Origin: Aquanectria penicillioides
Lineage: Eukaryota > Ascomycota > Sordariomycetes > Hypocreales > Nectriaceae
DNA: 64,000 nt
Direction: 5' to 3'
Assembly (NCBI GenBank): GCA_003415625.1
Contig: PYIU01000002.1
Span: 62,001-126,000, forward strand
The translations under genes and the position numbers were made by a program. Positions 34,481-45,733 of this stretch are shown piece by piece. The notes under the pieces were generated by a model. The model made no database searches. It saw only the letters and a list, made by a program, of their open reading frames with translations, and had not been told where the DNA came from. The first letter of the stretch is position 1. Each line of letters opens with the position of its first letter.

Positions 34481-35730
34481 AAAGCTTTAATTTAAGAAGA
34501 AATTGCAGCTATTTAAAAGGTTTAGACTAACCTAAAGTTTATCCCTTAAAGTTAGCGCTTATAATATTAATTAGTTAAGGTCTTAAGATTTAAGTAATAG
34601 CTTTAAAGCTAGCCCTAAAGCTAGTCCTTACTATTAAAGCAATTAAATAGACTAATAATAAAGAAGATTTTACTAAAAGAGAAAATAATCTTAAGGATCT
34701 TTTACTTCCCTTTAAAAGGTTAATAAAGCCTATTAAAGGGGACCTATAGAAAATTTAGCTAGATTTAAGTATTATAATACAATAAATAATAAAGATAATA
34801 TAATAAATATAAAAGCTATAGAAGTACTTTAATTAAAAGACTAAAAATAAATTAAAAATTAAGTGCAAAATATAGCCTAAAGATAAGTTAGAATTTAAGG
34901 TAAAAGATAATAAAGATAAAAGCTTTAAGTATTAAGGAAGCTAACTCTTCTATACCTTAAGGGAGCCCTTAAGAGCTTTAGATAAGATATTTAGTTTCTT
35001 AAGGAATAAAGAGATATTAATAGAGCCTACTTTAAGCAAAAAGAAGATTATAAACTTATAATTAATTAAAATTAAGGATTTTATTGGTCTTAACTTTAAG
35101 ATAAAGGGAGATAATATACTTAAGGGATTAAAGAACTAAACTGCCTAAAAGAGATATCTCTTTTATACTATAATTGCTATTAGGTAGCATAAAGAGATTA
35201 AAATTTTATATTTAGAAGAAATATGCTTAATTGCTGCTATAAAAATGGCAGTTTTATAGAAATTAAAGCTATTATTATCTTTAATAAAGATTAATATAAA
35301 GGCTATTAAGCTATTAATAAAAAGGTATAATAATATAAGGTTTTAATAGAGCTTAATTAACCTTTATTAAAAATTAAAGTCCTTAACTCTAAAGAAACTA
35401 TAAAGGGTCTAAAGTTATATTAATAATTTCTATTATATTATAAATAGTATTATTAAAGCTAGCAGTAAGCTCTTTAAGTACTAGAAAAAGATAAGGTTTA
35501 TAGATAGTATTAAAAAGGTCTTTTTTAAATAGAATGCACTTTAATATAACTATAAGTAAAAGGGGAAATACTAATCTATCTATAAAATGCAAAAAGACCT
35601 TATTAATAAAGCTAAAAGTCTATAGACTTCCTAAAAGAAAAGTAAAGACTTTAGCAATAAGAAAGGCATATAGATAAGTGCCTAATTAAATAAAAAGGAT
35701 AATTGTAAAAAAGATCCTAAAAGCAGCAAA

Positions 35731-35772
35731 TGCTTTAACTATAATTAAAAAGGTTATATTATAAAGAATTGC
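35731..35772 (+). pseudogene. gag zinc-knuckle remnant of the copia element
   Basis: Fourteen codons with CX2CX4HX4C spacing. The first and last cysteines are intact TGC codons. The second cysteine and the histidine are both TAT (expected from TGT and CAT), and codon 6 is a TAA stop. The pattern of loss and survival matches the element-wide mutation rule that spares TGC. Confidence 0.85.
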
Positions 35773-37960
35773 CTATCTTTATAGAAGGAGAGTAAAGGCA
35801 GTAAAAATAGAAGGTTAAAGAAGAAAGATAATAGTAATAAAACCGCTAAAAAGACTAAAAAGACTGCCTTATATATAGAATTAAGTAAATAGAGTATTAA
35901 AAATGCAAAGGAAGCTAAAGACAACTTTAATAATAATAATAATGCTATTTTTATATATTATAAAGGCTTAAAGGCAAGAAAGTTCTTTAGTAATGCTTTT
36001 ATAAGGTTATTAATAAAAAAGGCAGCTATAGCAATAATTTTTAGCCTACTAAAATAGCAGTTATATAGTTCCTTTAATATTAATAATAATACTATACTAA
36101 AGGCTAAAGGAAATAGTAACTTTATTACTATCTTAATGTCTATAAAATTAGGCCTTATTAATCGAAAAGACTGCTAGCTTTAGGACTTAAGAGCTAATAT
36201 ATATACTATTAATAACTTTAAATGGTTTAAAGAAGATAAATAGTATAAACTTAATAAAATAATGCTAATTCTTATAGGTAAAGGTACTATATACCCTATA
36301 GCTATAGGAATAGTAATAATTATACTATTTATAAAGGGAGAGAGAATAAGAACTATAATACTTAAAGATATAGTTTTTATTAAAGATTTCTTATTAAATA
36401 TAATCTTTAGTAAAAAAGTCTATCTTTTTAGCAGTTATATAATTAAGAATAAGATCTTTAATAGTAATAATAAAATCTTTATAACTCTTAATGTTCTTAA
36501 TTAAGGGTTTTTGCTTAAAGCAATAAAAGGTATAATAAGCTATTACTTTACTTCTAAAATAATACTAATATAGATAGAATAGTTTAAGGCAAGAATATAG
36601 CACTAAAGACTTATTTATATAGGTTAAAAAGCCCTTAATTATACCTTTAAGGTTATAAAAAGTAGGCTTAATAATTATAAGCCGCTTAATATACTTTATA
36701 AAGACTATAAGCTTGCTAAAAGTGTAAGGTTCTTACTAAAAATACTATAAGAGAGAGTAGATTATATACTTAACCTTCTTTATATAGACCTTATAGAGTT
36801 AAGTTTATATATATATAATAAAAAAAGGTATTTTAAGCTTATAATTAATAATAAAAGCTATTACTTTTATAGCAATTTGCTTAAAAAGAAAAGCAATACT
36901 ACTACTTTAATGGAAGAAGATCTTTTAGTGTTTAGAACTATTATAGCCTATAGTCTGCCCTAAAAGATATAGTTTAATGGCAGCTATAAATTTATTAATA
37001 GAAAGGTTAATAAACTCCTCTTAAAGATAGGGATCCCTATAATTATTATACTGCTATATAGCTATAAATAGAATAGCTTTATTAAATAGGCAAATTATAT
37101 AATTTAAAAAAAGGTAAAAAGTATAATAATAGCAATAAACATCCCTTTTAGGCTATAAAGAGAGATTATTTTTATAGTTATATATATTACTAACATTATA
37201 GTAATAAGGTTATTAAACTAAAAGACCCTTTATAAAGTTTACTTTATAGATCTAATCCTAAAAAAGGAATATATATTAAGCATTAAGTATCTATAGATTT
37301 TAGGGTTAAAGGCATTTATTTATATTAAATAGAAAAAGCATAATAGATTTAAGAAGATACTGCCTTATAGTTAAAAAGGAATCTTTATAGAATTTTAAGG
37401 AATTAAGGTATATAGGATTTAGAACTTTAAGATAAAGAAAGTTATTATAATAATGCATATAGTATTTTATAAGCCTATTTTACTGCTTATAGCAAAAGGT
37501 AAAGAGATTATTTAATTATAGCTAAAGAGAGCATTTAATAACTTTAAGAGATACCTTATAATACTAGTAATGGCTATAAAGAAGTAGATTTTAGCTGCTT
37601 GCATTAATGCTAATTTAGCTATAGTCTATAATGCCCTTAACTAGCTAAATGCTAACCTTTAGAGGGAGGCATTCTTTAAGGAGATTTATGCTTTTATTAA
37701 TAAAGGCATACTTAAATTTATCCTAAAAAGGGAGTTACTAAAGGGTAAAAGACTACTTATAGTAAAGTAAGTAAATTAATATAAAAGAGATAAAAATAAT
37801 ATAATAGTTATATATAAAGCTTAATTTATAGTATATAGCTTTATGCAAAAGAAAGGCATTAATTATTAAAAGATCTTTTTTTTAACTATAAGAGCTAACT
37901 TCTAAAGGATACTGCTTGCTTATACTATATAAATTAAAAAGAAGCTATTATAAAACAATA

Positions 37961-38342
37961 TTAAGTTAGGGTCTAGGGTAATATAAATCAATCTATTATT
38001 AAATTAGTTAAAAAGATAAAAGGGACCTTAAAGATATAGGAAATGAACAGGCAGTTTTCTCCAATCAATTTTTATTTTTAAAATTCTAAATTCCTTGCAT
38101 TTAGACTCTATTAAAGTTCTAGTGCAGCCCCTTATAATATTACTTTATTTATAACTTTTTGCTCTATTTTCTTTCTTTCTTTTCTTTAAGGGACACCCTA
38201 AAGCATTTGATTAGATGCTTTAATACTCTTTCAAGTTGTTTGCAGCTGCTTAAGAAGGCTGTTCGGTCTTCAACCGAACCTACTTACCCTATACCCTTCT
38301 AGATAAGGTGTGTGTTTTAGCTAGTGTCCCTATCCACCAACA
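37961..38342 (-). mobile_element. Probable nested solo LTR inside the copia RT region
   Basis: The RT sequence is interrupted between a block ending DIK-like codons and one resuming with an A(Y/F)LN-like stretch. The inserted 382 bp read on the minus strand as TGTTGGTGGATAGGG..., similar to the host LTR start. From 38041 on, CpA and TpG are present at ordinary frequency, unlike the host. ACAATAT occurs on both sides (37955-37961 and 38342-38348); CAATA would serve as a 5-bp target duplication. A 7-bp-stem hairpin lies at 38261-38279. The left boundary is uncertain because 37961-38040 is itself mutated. Confidence 0.55.
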
Positions 38343-39835
38343 CAATATAATTATAGTATATTTAAATAAAGAGCTAAAAGAAAATATCTATATTATAACC
38401 TTTCTTTTGCTTAATAAATTCTTTAAGGATCTAAAGTATAAACACTTAATTAAAAAAGTAAGCTATAAATAAAGCATTAAATATATTATATAGTTGCTTA
38501 TAGCCCTATATAGCCTTAAGTAAAGTGCCTAATAGTAATAGAAGAAATTAAAGAAAATACTTAATAAATTAGGCCTTAAGAGGCTATAAAGCAATACTAT
38601 AATCTATATAAATTAAGCAAAGGAAATTATTATAACTATATATATAAATAATATACTTAGAGTTATTAATAACAATAAGGATATAAATACCTTTACTAAT
38701 AAACTTATATAGAAAGTAAAAATAAAGTCACTTAAATTTTCTAAGCTCTTTTTAGGTATAGCTATTATAGTAAAAGAAGATAGATTGCTTATACTATTAT
38801 AAAGAGATTATATAATAAGCATTTTTAAGCAATTTAAATACCCTAATTGTAAAGCTATAAATATATTAATAGAAATAGAAACCTACTATTTAGCTAAAGC
38901 AATTAATGTTTTTAGTATAGAGGCTATTAGTAAAGAATATATATTAATAGTAAGAAAAGTTAACTATCTTTTATAGTAAAGCTGGCTTAATCTAGCCTTT
39001 ATATATAGTCTTTAGGTATGCTTTTTAAATAGCCTAAATAAGCAATAACTTAAGGCTATAAAAAGGATACTATAATATATTAAAAAGAGCTTTAATTACT
39101 TTATTTATTATTACTGCCTTAAGAAAAAGTTATATAGTAATCTATTTAATCTTTATAGCTATTATAACTTTAACTATATTAGCTGCCTAAAAATAATATA
39201 ATTAACTAAAGGATATATATTCTTTATAAATAAAGGCCTAATTATATAGTTTAATAAGCATTAAAAGATTATAGTAAAGTCCTTAATAAAAGCTAAATAC
39301 TATATATTAATAAAGGCAGTATTATAAATTATATAGATAAAGAGCTTTATAGAGAAATTTAATAGCCTATTAATTACTTTAATAGTAATCTTTATAGATA
39401 ACTAAAGCACTATAAAGCTAGTATATAATCTTAAATTTTATACCTATATAAAGTATATTTAAATATAGTATTATTTTATAAAAGAGGCTATTAAAAATAG
39501 TATAATTAAACTATAATATATCCTTTTTACTAAAAATATTATTAATATATTTATAAAGCTATTAATAGGCCTATTATATTGCTTTTTTATTAATGCCTTA
39601 AGATTAAGGCTAAAATTAAAGGAGGTACTATACTAAAAACATTAAGGTAAGTGCAAATAGTATCTATAAAAGCTTATAGCAATACCTTTAGCTATAATAA
39701 AAAAGTCCCACTTAAGTAAATAATTGCCCTAGCAATAAAAAAAGAATAACTTTATAATTATATAAGGAATATATATATAAGGAAGGTTAGGATAGCCTTA
39801 TAATAGCACCTAAGGATAAGCCCTTAATTAGGCTT

Positions 39836-39843
39836 AAAGGGAG
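39836..39843 (+). promoter_or_regulatory. Polypurine tract
   Basis: AAAGGGAG directly before the right LTR, the plus-strand primer site expected of an LTR retrotransposon. Confidence 0.8.
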
Positions 39844-40102
39844 TGTTAATAGATATAGCGGCCAGGCAAAGGTAGTCGCCGCTATAGATATAGCGGCCAG
39901 CCATAAGCTAACCTTAAGGGCCTTATGGGCCTAGGTCTTAAGGCTATATATCCTTATAAGGGAATCCCTGTACTGTAAATAGGTGACTGCATTCTGCGAC
40001 TACTATCTAGCTGCTCCTTATGAATCCCAATTGATCTGGACCGACCCGTTGCGCATGTCGCCCGCTGTGACCGTCCCTGCGCGTGCCTGTATATTGTTTA
40101 CA
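39844..40102 (+). repeat. Right LTR
   Basis: Starts TGTTAATAGATATAGCGG and ends TTTACA. Its first ~110 bp (facing the element) show transitions against the left LTR, while its last ~140 bp are unmutated. The mutated halves of the two LTRs are therefore mirror images, both interior-facing. Confidence 0.95.
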
Positions 40103-41204
40103 GATGTCTCTTGTGATTTCTCTCCCATTCCATCCAAGTCAACATCGACGACCAGTACCAATACTATCTACACAGGCCAGGCTCCACGAAATCGAACTAA
40201 ATCCGATTGGGCCTCCTGGGAGGAACAGTTGCGCTTGAGCTCCATGACTGCAGCACCCGAGCCATGCAACTGCAAATCAAGGCAGATCGATACTCAAGCG
40301 CTTGAATTGTTCCACAATTTTACAACAAACACTGCAAAAACTCTGGGCGATCAAGACAAGCTTTGGTCTGAAGGTGTAGTTCAGCTCGGTTTCCAGTATC
40401 CATGCATTTTGGATCTTGTACTGGCCTTGTCCGCTTACCAGCTCGCTAAGCTGAGGGAATCTGATATTGGGAGATACTTACGGCTTGCTGAGAGCCATTC
40501 AACAGCGGCTCTGCGGTCAGCGACCGAGTTATTGAAAAATCTCAACAAGGAAAACGCTGTACCTCTGTACATCACTTCGATGCTCATATGCTTCGCGACA
40601 TTGGCCAAAGGACCGTCACCGGGTAACTTGCTACTGGTTGCTGGGCATGGTCAGGTTTCATGGCTCCCGTTGTTTCGGGGGGTGAAATTAGTGGTTTCTA
40701 CGACGGGATGGTCATCTATCTTCTCTGGGACATTAGCCAAATATCTTCCCCAAGCGAATGGAAAAGAAGAAGAGCGGTCTCAGTCAATAGAGTCTGTCGC
40801 TATCGATGAAACTTGGCGTTTATCTCTGGCCGAGCTATCAGCTCTGATAGGTGCTACTGAACTTCAGTCACAGCACATTTATGACCAAGAATTTAAGGTT
40901 CTGTCAGAATGTTTTGGATCGACCTTTGGCAATAGCAAAAATTCTTTGCACCATGTTGAGGGGAGAATGGAAGTTGTCATGGCGTGGGTCTATCAGCTCA
41001 GTGACGCCTATGTTGAACAGCGGCCAAAAAGACCAGATAGCTCTAGTCTTATTAGGATACTTTTGTGTCCTACTAAGTACAATCGAGAGGTACTGGTTTG
41101 TCGAGGGATGGGCTCGCCACACTATGAAAGAGATACTCTCCATCTCAGAGGAGTATGAAAAATGGCTGACCTGGCCGATTCAATTCCTCGCAGGGGAGTG
41201 CTAG
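40103..41204 (+). pseudogene. Zn2Cys6 regulator, 3' part (Upc2-like)
   Basis: Starts with the right target duplication copy GATGT; from 40108 it continues exon 2 in the correct phase (DVSCDFSPIPSKSTSTT). The body is a fungal regulator domain: LELFHNFTTNTAKTLGDQDK, LDLVLALSAYQLAKLRESD, and GNLLLVAGHGQVSWLPLFRG, the pattern found in sterol-uptake control protein 2 relatives. Near 41032-41036 one extra base in an A5 run shifts the frame. The alternative frame then gives the expected ending, ALVLLGYFCVLLSTIERYWF through WPIQFLAGEC, to a stop at 41202. The gene is thus broken both by the transposon and by a frameshift. Confidence 0.88.
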
Positions 41205-42145
41205 GCTGTAAAGCTAGGTTGATAGTGCCAGGAATGTAGAGTTTACTCATATCTTATTGGATGCAGCGCTTATTAGCGATGGTTCTGTCTAACCTTCTAG
41301 TGATTTCATGTCTTGATGTTTCTCAAGTAACAGTTTTGGGGGTTTCTCTAGACCAATCCAGTTGTTGTTCGAAATAGCAAGCCGAAAGCGAGGTAGCACG
41401 GGGACCACTGAATGCGAAGTACGGCATGGAAATGGAGACCGCTGCTTCAGGTTGGTGGGCTTTTATTTGGGGCTCGGACAAATTCGGTGACTGAAATGAC
41501 CAATATCCGTATATTTTCGTATTTACAATACGAAAAGGGATCATTCTCCCATCATCGGATACTCAAGGACAAGGCAGATTTTTCGGAAGGGTCGGACCTG
41601 GCGCCAAGAGGGGAAATTTCCGTTGTCATTTCGTTTTAATGACAATACGACAAACCTTAGTGGCACGCTGGGGTACCCTCACCCCCCAGAATTGTTTACG
41701 GAACAATTGCGAGGAAATACGCTCTTTGAGCACAATGAATCATTGCATCCGAGTTATACTTCATTTTTTTGGGGGGGTATTTTACGGTGTGGCCAATGTA
41801 ATTTTTCCCACGTCAACTCGGAGTCTCCCGTGGAAAACGGAGCTGGCCATCTCGAAGATTGGATGCGAGGCAAAGAAGCCAGTGCATGCACAATTTTAGT
41901 CAGGTTGCAATGAAGCCTCTCCGCCCCACATGTAAAAGTAGCTAATTTCTCAATGAGGCTGGCCAGAACGAGCTCAGACTTTCTTCCACCCACTTATTCA
42001 TCACATCCCAATGCACTGCAACAATCTTCCAACTCCTTGCTGTTGTGTCACTGGTCACTGAGTTCACTTATGATGACCTCGAGTGCAGTCATTCTCGACT
42101 TTGCTATAGTGGAAGCGCCCTGATAGCTCAAGTTCGTTACCGGCC
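41205..42145. other. Intergenic, no gene seen
   Basis: 0.9 kb between the broken regulator and the CAF120-like gene; short unsupported ORFs only. Confidence 0.55.
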
Positions 42146-44083
42146 ATGGCTTCGCTTGGCTCGTTGCCCCTGGATGGAAGTGAGGGCGTGATGCCGGAAC
42201 TTCGGCCTGTTGTGAAATTCCTCAATGTTCATTCAAATAAGCTGTATCACGAGGGATATTTGCACAAACTAGATGATCAGAATACACGTATGCCAAGGTG
42301 AGCCTCTTTATTCAATGTACCCATGCTAACGCCTGCTCTAACAGGCGGCCTCTCAAATCCAGACAGGGCCTGGAGAAACTGCTACGCTCAGCTCGTTGGA
42401 ACCGTTCTATTATTCTGGCACGTATCTGAACTCGAGGTTGCCGGGGAAGGAGAGGTCTTGCCAAAATTCATCAACATCTCCGACGCTTCAATCAAGATGG
42501 TAATTGACTATTAGTTTGGATCAACTCCTTCGCATGTTCCCATAATTAACAGGGCAATTCGTAGTTTGAGCGTCTCCCCGATTCAAATGTCGAGCCGCCC
42601 TTGGAGAACATCATTGGCATGTCAACTGCAGGAAGAAATCGGTATCTCCTGCGATTCGATTCACGCCACATGATGTTACAATGGGCAGCGGGGATCAAGC
42701 TCACGATGTTTGAGCATTCGAGGTTGCAGGAGGCGTACACAGGTGCGCTTATTGCGGCCAAAGGGAAACTGCTGAATAACATAGGGATCATCATGGACGG
42801 GCCGCGTCTCAAAATTGAGACTTGGGTTTTAGCCCGGCTACGAGCCGGCGATCCGTGGAAACGGCATTGGTGCATTATCTCACCACCTGATGAGAAGAAG
42901 CTTGCTAAGCTCCAGAAAGAGTTGAAGAAGTCGACCCGCGATCACCACACTATGCCTACCCTAAGAGGCGATATCAAATTCTATGATACCAAAGTGGATC
43001 CCAAAAAGCAAAGCAGATTTCAACCAAGCATCTCTGTGGAGGATACATACGCAGCATATGCTATATATCCTCAAAACAACTCTCTAACCGCTGCGTCGAC
43101 ACTTCTGAAAATTCACGGCAAGATTATTTCCCACTCTGAGCTTTCATCCTCCGTGGAAGACTTTATGCTCATTATGCCGGAACCCCGCCCGGCCGTGGGT
43201 GGTTTCGAAACTCTAGTTCGATTTCTTATCCCAACTTGGGACGCGTTTGGTCTTTATGGCAGACCTGGAAAGTTAATCTCCGACAATCTCGACCCCAAAT
43301 CTCTAATGTTTGGGATATCGCAATATCAGAGGCGTGGATGTCTCGAAACTTCGGATGTACTCGACGTTGTACATGAAAATGAGAGTTTGGGTTGGCACGA
43401 AGCGGATTGGAGAAAGCAACTCGACGACGCGACTCGGGAAAAGATAAGCTCATTGAAAGACATCGTGACGGAGCGTTCCTCAGATCAGAGTGAGCAAAGG
43501 ATGGATCTAGTACTCGACAGAGGTATTGATACAAGGGAAGGAGAAGTCGCTCTAGGTGGCCAAGGCTTTCCAGAATCCTCCTCATCCTTTGCTTCAACAC
43601 CTCCAATCTCGTTGGCGAATGAATTCATTGGAAAACCCCTCGAGGAAAGAACAGAAATCTCTGATATGCAGCAGTATATTGACACACGAAGCAATCCTGG
43701 TGCCTATTCGTCTCAAACTAACCATAGTGAACACTCGGCTGCCTCGAATAACCCATATTCCCACGGAGACCGGAGATTAGTTGCAGGTGGTGGAAGGCCG
43801 ATGCCCAATAAATGGGCAAATGGAACTCAGGGTTTTGGCGCTTCATCAAACGAAAATTTCAAGCCATATTCTCGAAGCCGGGAACCCAACTACACCAACG
43901 CCGGAGAATCCCCTGACGTCTTTAATTCAGGTATGAACCTCACGCTTGATTATTTGGATTCAGGAGTGTGTTAAACTTTTATTAGGAACCTCGGTTCTAG
44001 ACTCAATCCTTCCTCATTATACACAATTTAAGCCGCACCCTGGTCGTGGACGGGGCGCGCAGAGGAACAATGCTAGGTATTGA
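42146..44083 (+). CDS. CAF120/Skg3-like PH-domain protein
   Basis: Related to CAF120, a pleckstrin-homology protein linked to the CCR4-NOT complex, and to the bud-neck protein Skg3. Exons 42146-42287, 42345-42499, 42565-43930 and 43986-44083 give 586 residues. The first join gives HEGYLHKLDDQNTRGLSNPD; AQLVGTVLLFWHVSELEVAG and INISDASIKM follow, matching the family's PH region. RNRYLLRFDSRHMMLQWAAG, LQEAYTGALIAAKGK and GDIKFYDTKVDPKK continue it. The acceptor at 42564 (TTCGTAG) is chosen because the one at 42552 would bring in a TAG. The last intron (GTATGA to ATTAG) is inferred from an open exon ending in PGRGRGAQRNNARY; without it the protein stops at 43974 (568 residues). Both are shorter than typical CAF120, so this may be a truncated paralogue. 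Confidence 0.8.
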
Positions 44084-45733
44084 CCTCAGTGACTACTGTC
44101 TACCGCCGGCTTCCAAAAACTAGACCTTTCAGGAGGGTTCCATATTTTTCTGTCACACTACAAATGTTCATTCCTGCAAACCCTGAGCTCTTTTGAGGCT
44201 ATCTCAACAGTGTACACACAAAACGGCAGACGTCGGAACGTTGCAGCGATTCTTTCTACAAGGCCAACATGTTTTGCAGATAGAACCATCTCGAAAGAAG
44301 TGCAGCACCTTTAAATCCGCATGATAGTGAGATAGCTCTCGCCAATAGATAAGCAGATTAGTGAAGAGAGTAACGTATCGAATTCTTATGATAGCCTTCT
44401 TATGAGGCATAAATTACGCAGTGGAAAATTGAGGAAGGATACACTCAACAAGGTCTTGAGTTTGGATTAGGAGCGTCAGGAGTGTATCTCAGGTTCCGTT
44501 TACCAAAGAGTCATGTGGAGTATATGATCAAACCTGTTCAAAAATGTCTATAAATGTGAATAGGATTACACGATTGATTGGTGGTGCGAAAAACCTTTTC
44601 AATTGCAATTTTAGCCTCTGATGTAACTTCAAAGATACTCTGTTGCTACAGACTTCTGATGCAGGCTCATCCTTGCAAGTTCGCCATGGCGTGTATTCAC
44701 GCAGTCACCATCCACCCATAGAGACACTTGTGCATCCAATCGATACTGATCGCTGGCATGTTCTGTAATGTCGGACTCCTAGAAGCTGCATGATCCACTA
44801 TCATTGGTGGTGAGGCGGGAGCATCAACCAGAATATGCGTAGAACCAGTCCTTCAAAGTGTGCCACTACCTAGCGTATATCAGCAATGCCCATACTCTCC
44901 TATTGATGGTGGGTTTCATTGCAAGGTGCTTTTTCTCGTGGTTTTGTTCAACAAAACCCAACGAGGATACAGTTTTCAAGATACTGAGACTCGAGAGGCA
45001 TCGCGGCCTCGTTTCTTCCCCTGCTCCCTTTTCAATAATCGAACCAAGTGGCAACAGAAAAAGCAGAAGTGTCGTCTTCAACCGTTGTATGTCAATTGGC
45101 ATCCTTTGAGGCAGAAAATGCCGGTCTATGCTGCGACACTTGCCTTTGGCGGTTCCTTGACTGCGAATGCATCCCACTGTTGGCCCATAAACAAACAGAG
45201 TTTTAAATAGCAAATCCACTTTTTGTAGGGCTTTGGTGTTCTGTTCCTGTTAGTTCGCTCCAACCTCATGTTGGGCAAATACGCGAGCGGTGCGGTCCAA
45301 ATTCCGGTCATGGTTTCTCACGAATTTAACAGCCCATGTTCAAACCTACCAGAATTCTGTATTATGGATTGTTTCTTTACATCCATGCTTAAATTTAACA
45401 CAATGGTTTACTTGACTTTAAATCTAGACGGCCCTCGATAGGTCCTAATAGCTAAAGACCTAATTACTGGTCCAGTCAGCACGCCAAAACAGGCTTATGG
45501 CAGTGCGACTATACACCATGATCCATGCACCTTCGGTTGAATCGGCAATGAGACGCTAGCCAAAAGTAGAATACAATCTGGTTTCTTGGCGTTGGCCGTA
45601 GGTCCGTAAGCAGCGCCATCTTTTGACCCAATCATTGCCCATCTCCAGAATGGAGATTCTTGCCCCATGAAGTTGAACTCACAAATTCACTCGAATGCTT
45701 AACCCCAAAAAACACAGTTACTCTCTGCGCAGT
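44084..45733. other. Intergenic, no gene seen
   Basis: 1.65 kb. Open stretches at 44858-45219 on both strands lack domain signals. No repeats or RNA genes recognised. Confidence 0.5.

Larger units (their letters stand above)
34210..40102 (+). mobile_element. Complete Ty1/copia LTR retrotransposon, heavily RIP-mutated
   Basis: 5,893 bp between exact GATGT duplications, with two 259-bp LTRs, a primer-binding site, a polypurine tract and a decayed polyprotein on the plus strand in copia order. A gag zinc knuckle is at 35731-35772. A protease DSG-like site is near 36184. The GAG-pre-integrase motif (Trp-His-x-Arg-Leu-Gly-His pattern with stops) is at 36598-36624. Reverse-transcriptase blocks are split near 37962-38342. 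RNase H is near 39289-39330, with the final motif at 39451. The frame is full of TAA/TAG and no ORF exceeds 80 codons. CpA and TpG are nearly absent, except as GCA and TGC. The element cannot be autonomous. Confidence 0.96.

Noticed and set aside
35398..36504. 64- and 80-codon ORFs in the AT-rich element
   Set aside because: Their low-complexity Ile/Leu/Lys content follows from AT mutation of the copia polyprotein; not genes.
42553..42564. In-frame TAG marking the CAF120-like gene as a pseudogene
   Set aside because: A second acceptor 12 nt downstream keeps phase and removes the stop, so the gene can be intact.
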